Origin: Ambrosia x helenae
Taxonomy: Eukaryota; Streptophyta; Magnoliopsida; Asterales; Asteraceae
Assembly: GCA_030844895.1 (NCBI GenBank)
Contig: CM061231.1
Coordinates: 33,489,149 to 33,553,148 of the forward strand
DNA length: 64,000 nucleotides
Reading direction: 5' to 3'
The notes under the pieces were generated by a model, which saw only the letters and a list, made by a program, of their open reading frames with translations, ran no database searches and was not told the DNA's origin. Below are positions 54,700 to 64,000 of the stretch, in pieces. The stretch's first letter is position 1. The number at the start of each line of letters is the position of its first letter. Position numbers and translations under genes: made by a program.

Positions 54700-55826
54700 G
54701 GTGGCTTGGGATATCGTTGCAACACCAAAGACGAAAGGTGGTTTGGGTGTTTCCAAACTACAAGAGGTGAACACCGCGTTATTGTTAAAATGGATTTGGA
54801 GATTCAAAACAGAAGGAAACAGTTTGTGGAAGAAGATTATTATGGGGTGTCATGGCTCGAGTAGACCTTGGGCTATGTTGCCTTGTACCGCGTCATCGAG
54901 TGGGTGTTAGAAATACATTGTTAAAGTCGGTGACACTAAAGTTTCTAATGGTAGGACACTCAACTCGTTTTTTAGCGGAGATCTTGGTGATGGGCGTTAT
55001 ATTAATTTCTAGAGTGATATTTGGTTACGTGACACTCCGCTTCGTATTTTGTATCCTAACCTTTTCGAGCTTGAAAAGAACAAATGGGTGAAGATATTGG
55101 ATCGGCTAAAATGTGTTAATGGCATCAAATACTTGATGTGGGAATGGAAATAGGCACCTTCTAACCATGCTCAGGTTTCGGAGTTGTTTACTTTCTTAAT
55201 GAAATTCATGATCTTGAGTGGAGAGGAGGACAGGATTGTTGGAAATGGACAAAGGAAAAAGACGGTTGCTTTACAGTAGCTTCGCCCAAGAGGTTATTGT
55301 CCGATAGTGCAGTGGGGGATGGATGTTCTGTGATTAAATGGAAAGTTTGGGTGCCGTTGAAGTGTAAAAGCCTAGTTGGAGGGTCCTTTGAAATCGTATT
55401 CCAACCATTGCTGAACTTATCAAACGCGGAGTGAATATCCAAAACACTGGTTGCATTTTTTGTCAAGACGATATGGAGACAGCATTACATCTTTTTACCG
55501 GATGTGTATTTTCGCACGAGGTTTGGTTTCGAATTGAAGAATGGTGCAGGTTAGGCCACAATTTCGTTTTTGATATCCCGGATCTTCTTCTATTGGCGGA
55601 ATCTCATATGCTTTCTAAAGATTCAAAGTACATCTTAAGAGGCATAGTCTATACTACCATTTGGACGCTTTGGATCGAACGCAAGGACCGTGTTTTTAAC
55701 GACAAGAGGCGGCGTCCTATTCAGATTGTGGAGAACATCAAATCGACGGCTTTCTTTTGGCTTCGACATAGATCTAGATGGAAAACTATTGATTGGAAAA
55801 CTTGGTGTATTTTTCCTTTGGGTTGA
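54700..55826 (+). pseudogene. LINE-2 ORF2, 3' part with zinc-binding RVT domain
   Basis: Continues the text cut at 41529: VAWDIVATPKTKGGLGVSKL, then ALLLKWIWRFKTEGNSLWKK. After several frame changes (54910, 55155, 55380) it ends with NTGCIFCQDDMETALHLFTG and a CVFSHEVWFRIEEWC end to the zinc-binding domain (55441-55560). The terminus FWLRHRSRWKTIDWKTWCIF stops at 55826. LINE-1 has the paralogous CVFCNSDEETLLHLFTGC. The 3' untranslated region 55827-55899 and A8 tract follow. Confidence 0.9.
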
Positions 55827-55907
55827 TGTTATATCGTTTGTTTGCTTGTAGGTCCTTAATTTGAGGCCTTGCGAGTTTTGTTAATGAAATTTTCCTTTCA
55901 AAAAAAA

Positions 55908-56511
55908 CTATAGGGGGCTATTATGTCAATTCTGAAAGTTACAATTCAATCCCAAACCCCCAGCCCACCTCCCTGCCTCTCCAGTGTGTTTCGGCTGGAA
56001 TCCGGCTCCAGCGAGTGTCTTAATCAGTTTTAAATGCTTTTAAACATCCAAGTTTGAACCCTATACATTTCTCCACCCATTTGCTTCGTATATCGTCATT
56101 ATTATAGCCTTAAATGCGTTCATTATTGAACTTTGAATTCGGGTTATGAGGTGAAATGATCGGTTATTAAAATCGATCAATCAATATATCATCTTGTAAG
56201 TCCTAATATTTGATGTCGTTTTATTAGTTAATCACTGATCTTTAGAAGACCCCTGAATTCATGCGTGATTGTTAACAAATTGATGAATCTTAGAATTTTA
56301 GGATTAGGGTTTGGTTGTGAGGGAGAAAATGTGGTTAGGATAATAATTTAAATATATTGTTTTTCTAATTAATCTCACAAAAGCAAGTAGTGGTGAAGTG
56401 GTTTTTGCATGTTTGTGATTCAGGAGTGATCCGGGTTCGAGTCTTCTCACCCGTAGTTCTAATATTTTTTTTTGGGGGGGGGGGGAATTTTTATCATTTA
56501 TTATATACAAC
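55908..56511. other. Non-coding LTR-like debris with tRNA-like box A/B
   Basis: No gene. A GGCTGGAATCCGGCTCC patch and an AGGGTTTGG...GAGGGAGAAAATG patch recall the LTR at 60470-62975. At 56391-56401 TGGTGAAGTGG fits the Pol III box A consensus, and at 56434-56444 GGTTCGAGTCT is one base from box B. A T9 then G12 run lies at 56465-56485. A SINE remnant or a tRNA-like LTR segment are both possible. Confidence 0.4.
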
Positions 56512-56512
56512 A

Positions 56513-56536
56513 TTAGAGCCCCGCGTATACACGCGG
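56513..56536 (-). mobile_element. Helitron 3' terminus (candidate)
   Basis: The minus strand reads CCGCGTGTATACGCGG (6-bp stem hairpin, 56536-56521), then GGCT, then CTAA followed by T. A GC-rich hairpin a few bases before CTRR, inserted next to T, is the hallmark of Helitron 3' ends. The element would extend toward higher coordinates into the AT-rich array. A 5' TC end was not found, so only this terminus is claimed. Confidence 0.5.
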
Positions 56537-56959
56537 TACATATCCATGTCAAATGAAAAAAAAAATATCTATAAAGATTCTAGTATGAAAATTTTATTTA
56601 TTCAATCAGAAATATGCAAATTTTATTTATTGAAAGGTACATAATACAATTCGTATGAATTTTGGTTGATTGTAAATTATCATAAAAAAGTTTAAAGTTA
56701 CCCAATAACAGATATATGAATCAACAAATGTTTGATTTGACGTGATATAAAAACAAATAATAAAGACGTAATATTATTAATATGATTGAAAATTATTTGG
56801 AATATAGTATATATTTTAGGAAACTGTTATTACTGACAAATTTTATTTTATTAATATAGAATTGAATGATTGAGGAATTTATCATTTATTTACAAATGAA
56901 TTTCAAGTAAATGCTAATTAATAAATTATAATTATATGATATACATTCATCTCTGCCAA

Positions 56960-58858
56960 TAAAGTCCAATCAAAATTTAAAAATTTTTATTAATGTCAAT
57001 AAATAACATTAAAACTCTTAATAAATAACATTAAAACTGCTAAAATCTTAATAAAACTTATTAATTGCAATACAATCCAATCAAAATTTAAAAATTCTTA
57101 TTAATGTCAACAAATAACATTAAAACTCTTAATAAATAATGTTAAAACTGATACAATCTCAATAATGAATCACTCAAATCAATGACATTAAAAACATCCG
57201 CATTTCAAATTGCCTTACACATCTTTAGTAATCATTATTAATTGTGATAGAAGTAATATAATTCTTTAACAAAAAGTAACATTTTGAAAATTTATATTAT
57301 CATTGAATTTCATTGTTAAAATTGGTTCAAAATTGTCATTTGTAAGAAACGAAAATAGGTTCAAAATTGTCGTTTGATTAAGTATCAATTGTCGTTTCAT
57401 GACAGTTGATTAAAGGAAAGTCGTAATATCAGAATTAATGTCGGTCAACAATATTAAAACTAAATTCGTAATATTAGTAATATCAATAAATAAGAGTATA
57501 AGTCTTAATAAATAACATCAAAATCATAATCAATCATTCAAATCAATGACATTAAAATCATCCGCCTCTCAAATTGCCTTACCCATTATCTACAAATTAT
57601 TATTGTCATATGAAAATTAGGAAACTAAAAATTAGCATATGAATTTGAGACTATGATGACTTGAATCGTGTAATTGACAATTGATTAAAAGAAAGTCGTC
57701 ATATCAAAATGAAACTCGGTGAACAACATTAAAAGTAAATTCGTAATATTAGTATTACTAATATCGATAAATAAGATTAAAAATATTAATAAATAAAAAC
57801 AAAATCATAATCAATCATCTAAAACAATGACATTAAAAACATCCGCGTTTCAAATTGCCTTACCAATTATCTACAAATTATTATTGACATCTTAAAATTG
57901 GCACACTTAAAATTATCACACTTATTGAAATGATTTTGATGATTATCTTTTAATGACAATTGATTAAAGGAAATTTATAATATAAAAATTAAATTCGGTC
58001 AACAATATTAAACCGAAATTCATAAAAGTAGTATTATCAATAAATAATATTAAAAAACTTAATAAATAATATCACAATCATAATTAATCATTCAAATCAA
58101 TGACATTAAAATTATCCACCTCTCAAATTGACTTAACCATTATCTACAAATTAGTATTGTCAGATTAAAATTATTAGGAAACTAAAAATTAGCATACGAA
58201 TTTGAGACCATGATGAGTTTAATCGTGTAATTGAAAATTGATTATAAGGAAAAGTCGTAATATCAAAATGAAAGTCGGTCAACAGCATTAAAACTAAATT
58301 GTAAGATTAGTATTAGTAATATCGATAAATAAGATTTAAAATATTAATAAATAACAACAAAATCATAATCAATCACTCAAATCAATAACATTAAAAACAT
58401 GCGCGTTTCAATTTGCATTACCAATTATATAAATTATTATTGACATCTTAAAATTAGCACACTTATTGAAATGATTTTGATGATTATCGTTTAATGAGAA
58501 TTGATTAAAGGAAAGTCATAAGATAAAAATTAAATTCAATCAACAATATTAAAACGAAATTAGTAAAAATAGTAATATCGATAAATAAGATTATAAATAT
58601 TAATAAATAACAACAAAATCATAACCCATCATTCAAATAAATGAAATTAAAAACATTGGCGTTACAAATTGCCTTACAAATTATTATTGACATCTTAAAA
58701 TAGTAATATTGATAATCAATTGGTAATTGACGTGAATTCATTAAAGACACTTAAAATTAGCACACGAATGTATCACCATTTTGATATTAATCGTGTAAAT
58801 GATAATTGATTAAAATAAAGTCATAATATCAAAATGAAAGTCGGCCAACAATATTATT
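56960..58858. repeat. Satellite-like AT-rich tandem array, ~280-bp monomers in two alternating types
   Basis: The box CAATGACATTAAAA recurs at about 57180, 57543, 57825, 58098, 58383 and 58639, spaced mostly 256-285 bp. Type 1 monomers contain CCTCTCAAATTG and GAAACTAAAAATTAGCATA (57543, 58098). Type 2 monomers contain CGTTTCAAATTG and TTAAAATTAGCACACTTATT (57825, 58383, 58639 diverged). The alternation gives a ~550-bp higher-order unit. Before it, two ~106-bp repeats start at about 56965 and 57071. No gene. The array ends abruptly at the gag of Gyp2. Confidence 0.75.
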
Positions 58859-58861
58859 TTT

Positions 58862-60169
58862 ATGAAATCTGATCGTCGTATTGCATCCATGCTTAATGAT
58901 AAGTTGCAAACACTGGTTCCTAACATCATTAATGCTATTTTCCCAAACCTTAACCCAAACGGTAGCTCGAATGGGAACTCAAACGAGAATGCGGGTGGAA
59001 ATGGTGGAACCAAAGAGATTAAGTGCACTTTCAAGCACTTCAACACTTGTCATCCCAAGAAGTTTAGCGGAACCGAGGGAGCCACTGGGTTACTCGAATG
59101 GTTCGAAAGTATGGAGAATACTTTCATTAATAGCGACTGTCTTGACAACCTGCGTGCTCGTCATGCCTCGAGTGTTCTTCAAAAGAGGGCACTCACTTGG
59201 TGCAGCGGTGAAAAACACACTCAAGGGACGGAAGCTACTTTGGCTATGTCTTGGGACGATTTCAAAATTGCCATGACTATTGAGTTTTGTCCTCGTAACA
59301 AGATGAAGAAACTGGAGGATGAGTTCTATCACCTCAAGCAGGATAGTGGAAACAACGTTCCCTACAACAACCACTACCATGAGTTGAGCTTACTGATTCC
59401 TCGTATGGTAACCCCGGTATCCTTGGCTATTGAGAAGTATATTGAGGGACTGCCACCTCAGATCCATGATTCGGTTATGGGAAGCAAGCCTGTTACTGTA
59501 GAGGATGCCATTCGTCTCGCAGCATCTCTTACTAACAAGCATGTCAAGGATGGTACTCTAACTCGTACGGGTACTAAAAGGCCTACTGAAACCACTTCAA
59601 ACCCTGCTACCACTGAACCTTCCCAAGAAAACTCTGCCTCTGCCTCTAGTTCCAATAAGAAACGAAAAGGTGGAAACCAAAACTATGCTATTGTTGCACC
59701 CCTTAACCAGATTCATGTTGCAAACCCAACTGCTGCACCCCAAACTCAAAAGGTTCAAGGGAACTACGCAGGTGTGCACCCTAAGTGCACCACATGCAAC
59801 TCTCACCACCCTACCAACCGACCCTGCTGGAAATGTGACACATGTGGTCGACTAGGTCATACTACTTCACATTGCCATGGAATCAATACCCAAAACCAGG
59901 GAGCTGGTCAACCCAGAGTTTGTTACGCTTGTGGTGATCCTGACCATATGCAAAATAGATGCTCTCATCTTACGGATTTTATTCAAGCTTTTCAGCAAAC
60001 CCCAGCAGTTCCATCAATTCAAGCAGCTCCAGCTCGTGGTTGTGCTTTCAACATCAATGCAACCCAAAATCAAGCTACCAACGACGTTGTCAACGGTACA
60101 TTTCTTATTACTAACTTATATGCTTTGATTTTGTTAACACCGGTGCGGATAGGAGTTTTGTCTCGTTAG
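58862..60169 (+). pseudogene. gag: Gyp2 gag (Ty3/gypsy), long open frame retained
   Basis: A 435-codon open frame. The retrotransposon gag domain spans about residues 60-230: CHPKKFSGTEGATGLLEWFE, then RALTW and DFKIAMTIEFCPRNKMKKLE. The basic region SSSNKKRKGGNQN is followed by Cys/His knuckles CTTCNSHHPTNRPC, CDTCGRLGHTTSHC and CYACGDPDHMQNRC. After about residue 418 the frame leaves the protease text. The start is uncertain: ATG 58862 lies a few bases after the satellite array, so the true N-terminus and the 5' LTR are missing. The uninterrupted gag contrasts with the deleted pol. Confidence 0.88.
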
Positions 60170-60450
60170 AATTTGAACCTTTGCTTGCTCGTACTTGTCC
60201 TCACTTTACCCATCCTTTTACTGTGGAGGTTACTAATGGCAATCTTATTCTTATAAAATCTATGCTCCATAATTGCACGTTAAACCTAAACGATTATAAC
60301 TTTTCTGTAGATCTTATATCCGTATTTAGGAATCTTATGAATCGAGTTTGTAAACCTTTCTTGAACCAATAGGTAAGTGTTTTTCATCGATAACATACTC
60401 ATATATTCCACAACCAAAAACCTTTACTTGAAGTAATTTCGGGGCGAAAT
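60120..60450 (+). pseudogene. pol: Gyp2 protease fragment and RT sliver with internal deletions
   Basis: In the frame after gag the text FVNTGADRSFVSLEFEPLL resembles the gypsy protease site, but the catalytic Asp of DTGA is Asn. Protease text continues to about 60318, then jumps to MNRVCKPFL-type RT text (about 60336-60365). After a frame change it gives FFIDNILIYS (about 60380-60410), where the second Asp of the FIDD box is Asn. From there the sequence passes into the polypurine tract. RNase H, integrase and most of RT are absent. Confidence 0.75.
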
Positions 60451-60455
60451 TTTCT

Positions 60456-60469
60456 AAAGTAGGGGAGAC
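60456..60469 (+). promoter_or_regulatory. Gyp2 polypurine tract
   Basis: AAAGTAGGGGAGAC directly before TGTAAC of the LTR; a purine-rich plus-strand primer at the expected position. It shows that the downstream LTR is a 3' LTR. Confidence 0.8.
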
Positions 60470-62975
60470 TGTAACATTTGCGCGTTCTCTAACTTTATCG
60501 TGATTTCATTTCAGTCCTCGTGATACGATCTTTTGAAATTACAAATAAAACTTATATTGAATTATTCGTTAAATCTTATTTATATTCGTTTTATTTTAAA
60601 ACTTCAAATAAAATTTGTCAAGGGATGTTGGAAAACGTCAGGTTTTAAGACGAAAAAGGAATAAAAACTTAAAAATATTGGTAAAAGTTTATAAAAGATG
60701 AAAAAAAATATATAGTTTAAAGTTTTAAAAGGTGTCGGTTAGAAATATTAACTTTGGATAAGTAATCAAGGGACTAAACTAACCAAACTAACTAGAGGGA
60801 CCAAAGTTTTCAGGTTTCAAAAAAAAAAATTTTCTGAACTAATACTGTAGCAGCCGGCGGCGGCCGGAAAGACCCACTCCGGCGATGCGTTTTTAGCAAT
60901 TTTTTGGCGTTTTAACATCAAATCAATGTGGGTTTACGTTTCTTCATTAATAACCTTTGATTTTCCTCACTTAAATGGTCAAAACACGCGACTAAAGGCT
61001 CGATTGAAACTGAAAACCTTATGTAACCGCCAGAATATTTAAGCTTGATGAAACGCCCTATTTACAAGACCACTACATAAATCAAGCATGGCTTTAGGTT
61101 CCTGTGCTCATTTCCTTCAAAACCCACTAAAAAACACCAAGTAAAAACGTCTAGAAAGGCTCCAATTCATGAGTTTTGGTCGCGTGTTGAAGCACTTTTT
61201 CCAGTCGAAATACGTATTGTAAGCTCTTATTTTTTATGGCATTTTACTCCGTTAATCATATTCTTTAAAAGCCCTCTTGTATCGGGTTCAAATCTTTACG
61301 AATTGAAGGTCCCTAAAAATCTAGGGTTAGGGTTTATAGGTTGGGGAAGAAGATGAAGTTTAAAGTTTGTATAAATATTATTTTGGTTGAAAGATAATAA
61401 CATTATGGTATTGTGGTGTGGTAGTTAACCAAAGTATGGAATGGCTTAAGGGTCTGAGTTCGAACCCCACTGTCAGCCATATTTTTTCTGTTTTTTTATT
61501 TATTATTTTATTATTTTTTATTTCTTTTATCTATAAATTATATATTTATATATATTAGCTAAAACCTTATAATATTCCTGGAAATTAATTTTTACCCCAA
61601 AAATTATGAAAATTTAGGACAAACATCTTGACACCTTAAAGAAAATTATCCTATTTTTATTTTCTGAAAAATATATTATTTTCCTATTTTTCTTGATTTA
61701 ATTTGTTTTAATCATAATTAAATGATTAAAAATTCATTTTAAGTGATTTTATCCTCAAATTTTCTAGAGATTTATTTTTGTGTGTAATAAACTGAAATAA
61801 AATGTAATTTTTCAGAAAATGATTATTTTTGTTATTTTTACTATTTTTAATCATTAAAACCCTATTTAAACTAATTAAGTACGTTTTAAATGCAAATAAA
61901 TTAGAAGAAATTATGGAAATATTATTTTCAGTATTTCACATCATAAAATAATTATTTTTCATAAAAATATCATTTTTGGATCATATCGCGTATTATTTAT
62001 TCTAATTATATTTAATTTAGATATAATAAGTTGTTTAGTTAAATATAAATCATAAAATCTTTTTCGTGGATATTTTTCTATAAAATAGAAAATGTTTCTA
62101 AGTGTGGGATACATAAGTGTTTTAGTCGCTTATTTAATTAATCGTGATATATTTATTTCAAAACTATTGTTATTATTAAAAACTTCATCTTCCCTACATA
62201 AGTCTAGTAAACCCTAATGCCTTAGATTTTGGTTGCCTTAGACTTTTAAGTTCTTTTCCTCATTAGTATTCTATTAAATATAGGTTGAGTTCTTCGGAAT
62301 TCTAAATCCTTTACGACAAACTTTCGTGGAGTTTATACTTAGCGAAACTGTGAGTATATCTTTCCCATTTTTTGACTATTTACTCTTTTGGGGTGATTCA
62401 TGTACCATTATTATTAAACTTACGTATATTCTTTACAAAGCAATTGCTCTATGATATGTTTTGTGTGAATTGTATGAACGATTTGTCAAAGTCATTAACC
62501 TTTGGGCCGCACCTAACAATGAGTAGTACTATGAGTTATATCCCTTGGTTGACTTACGTGAACGAGTTAAGTCCTTGGTCATTGTTATGGTTTTTCTTGA
62601 ACGATGTGTGAACGATGTGAGGCTTGATTTTGACCCTTTTACATATTACAAACATCAAGGCACATAAATTGCAAATTACTGTTTGAACGAAAATGAATAT
62701 ACTCACCAATGCATTATATGTGTTGACAAATTATTTTTTACATGTTTCAGGTGAAGTTTGATCTTGCATGCTTTTCACGCTTAGTCTGGACCTAGTGCTT
62801 AAATAAAAGTTGAACATTTATTTTCAATGTTTGAGATTTCTATTAAGACTCTTTGTATTTCGCTTTGAATAATGAAAGTTATTTGTTATTAATATTTACA
62901 ATTTAGTCCATGTGCTATTGAACAATCGTCACCACGTGACACCTCGATGTTTCCGCCATCGGTTGGGGTGTTACA
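60470..62975 (+). repeat. Gyp2 3' LTR (family LTR-A), complete
   Basis: 2506 bp from TGTAACATTTG to GGTTGGGGTGTTACA. Its last ~375 bp match the window start (1-374). It contains a tRNA-like patch (61415-61472), long A/T-rich stretches and the conserved CTCACCA...TGTTGACA...CATGTTTCAGG block at 62701-62751. Downstream sequence is LTR-B, so the element inserted into an LTR-B copy. Confidence 0.88.
61415..61472 (+). other. tRNA-like patch inside the Gyp2 LTR
   Basis: TGGTGTGGTAG (box A-like) and GAGTTCGAACCCC (box B-like) about 40 bp apart, followed by a T-rich tract from 61482. It does not fold into a full tRNA by eye, so no tRNA gene is called. A similar patch lies at 56391-56444. Confidence 0.4.
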
Positions 62976-63302
62976 CATGTTTTCTCAGGTCGCTAAAGGT
63001 ATCGCTGCTAGGATGCACTTGGAGTCTCACTTGCATCACAAACATTATCTTTCAGTTTTTCAAACATTTTATTTTATTTTATTGTGTTTGGTTTTGGAAG
63101 CTCGTAGTGATTTTACGAGACGTTGAATGAACTTTACTTACTGTTTCCGCTAAACTATTAAACTTTGAACTTTGAAAACTTTTAGTTTATTACGTATGAT
63201 TTTGATAGCATATAGAGGTCGTTCAATCGACTATTGATATTGATCCTCGTATGTCATGCGCCTCGCGGTAAAACCCCGCAGTGGAAATTTGAAGGTGTGA
63301 TA
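62976..63302 (+). repeat. 3' fragment of an LTR-B copy
   Basis: Begins CATGTTTTCTCAGGTCGCTAA and ends CCTCGCGGTAAAACCCCGCA, then GGAAATTTGAAGGTGTGATA. This parallels 3183-3486 of the solo LTR. The part of this LTR that should precede the Gyp2 insertion is not in the window, because the 5' half of Gyp2 is also missing. Confidence 0.85.
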
Positions 63303-64000
63303 GTTTTATAAAAAACTGAAAAGAAATAATAATTTTTAGTGGGTTTTTTTCATGCAGAAAAAAACACAATGCCCATTACACTAAAAAGACAAATCTGCAA
63401 CAAAAAAAGACAAAATGGACATAAAAAAACACAACGCACGGTACATAAAACACAATGGAAAGAAAAACATAATGCACAGTACAAAAAAAAATACAAAATT
63501 TAGAGATAAAACACAATCTGCAACAAAACACAATGACCAGAACTGAACAAAACAACGAATCTGACAACATAACATAATGGAAAAAAAACACAATTAAAAA
63601 AACACACATATGAAGGCAAAACCAAAATAAACAAACCACAAAACACAATGGATAAAAGAAAAACTTACAAAAAAACAACTAAAAATATCATTTTTTACGT
63701 TTTTTATATAGCACTCATTGGAAAGATAAAAAACAGTCATTGATATGGTAGTTTTATTAAATATTGTATGAAAAACTAATTAATGTATAAAGATGGTGGG
63801 CAAAGTGCATGTATAATGTGTATGAGAAGAGAGAAACACAAATTTACCACAATATTCTCTCTTTCAAAACCCTATCTCCATCTTTCCACTCCATTTAATC
63901 TTCACCCACCATTCTCGAACTCAAAATATACTCTTCTTTCCTATCCTTGTTAGTGCATGATGTCCCTAGGCTAGTATATATGTTGTTTGGACGTGTTTCA
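63303..64000. repeat. A/C-rich region with repeated AACACAATG words, no gene
   Basis: Between 63360 and 63670 words such as AAAACACAATGG, AACATAATGC and ACACAATCTG recur about a dozen times without fixed period. The opposite strand gives a Phe/Cys-rich open frame that I reject. From about 63840 a pyrimidine-rich, leader-like segment (AAAACCCTATCTCCATC) runs to the window end and may belong to another element. Confidence 0.5.

Larger units (their letters stand above)
37190..55907 (+). mobile_element. LINE-2: L1-type non-LTR element, split by Cop2
   Basis: A plus-strand relative of LINE-1 with ORF1 (37226-39003), ORF2 (39000-41529, resuming at 54700-55826), a 3' untranslated region and an A8 tract at 55900-55907. 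Cop2 (41530-54699) sits inside ORF2 with GGTGG duplicated (41525-41529, 54700-54704). The 5' end is placed only approximately, and I could not find a target duplication for the LINE. Multiple stops and frameshifts are present. Confidence 0.9.

Noticed and set aside
56391..56444. tRNA gene
   Set aside because: Box A and box B are present but no acceptor or anticodon stems can be paired by eye.
63376..63678. 100-codon Phe/Cys-rich frame on the minus strand
   Set aside because: Translation of an A/C-rich repeat region; composition alone explains it.

Overview
This window looks like repeat-rich intergenic DNA of a plant nuclear genome. Every coding stretch I recognise belongs to a transposable element, and I found no host gene, tRNA gene or rRNA gene. 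Primer-binding sites match initiator tRNA-Met, the LTR elements are of Tekay-like and SIRE-like type, and the LINEs are L1-type with an RRM-bearing ORF1. Together these point to a eudicot, and the protein style suggests Asteraceae; that is inference, not proof.

Layout. 1-374: tail of an LTR (family LTR-A). 792-3486: solo LTR of family LTR-B with a 5-bp target duplication. ~4006-8106 and 18744-~22000: a decayed SIRE-type Ty1/copia element (Cop1, + strand) with gag, protease, integrase, RT/RNase H and an env-like ORF. 8107-18743: a 10.6-kb, very young Ty3/gypsy chromovirus (Gyp1, - strand) inserted in the Cop1 RT. ~22000-26633: AT-rich non-coding DNA with diverged repeats. 26650-32198: LINE-1 (- strand) with 16-bp target duplications. 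32225-32482: a tRNA-type SINE touching it. ~33180-34850: a decayed non-LTR reverse transcriptase (- strand) whose C-terminus resembles a restriction-like endonuclease. 35301-36709: 5' LTR, primer-binding site and gag start of another copia element (Cop3). 37190-41529 and 54700-55907: LINE-2 (+ strand), split by Cop2. 41530-54699: a 13.2-kb SIRE-type copia element (Cop2, - strand) with both LTRs, target duplication, env-like ORF and a small TIR transposon inside gag. 55908-58858: LTR-like debris, a Helitron 3' end and a satellite-like array. 58862-62975: an internally deleted gypsy element (Gyp2) ending in a complete LTR-A, itself joined to the tail of an LTR-B (62976-63302). 63303-64000: A/C-rich repeat DNA.

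Nesting: Gyp1 lies in Cop1, Cop2 in LINE-2, the TIR transposon in Cop2, and the Gyp2 LTR in an LTR-B. Gyp1 LTRs show 3 differences in 2606 bp, whereas Cop2 LTRs differ by roughly 4%, so the insertions differ greatly in age.

Most interesting: three unrelated LTR families each carry their own CG-containing keyword motif, arranged as inverted repeats upstream of the TATA box and repeated in non-coding parts of the element. In Cop2 a second copy of this hairpin-plus-TATA module sits upstream of the env-like ORF, followed by a leader-like stretch and plausible splice sites, which suggests an internal promoter for that ORF.
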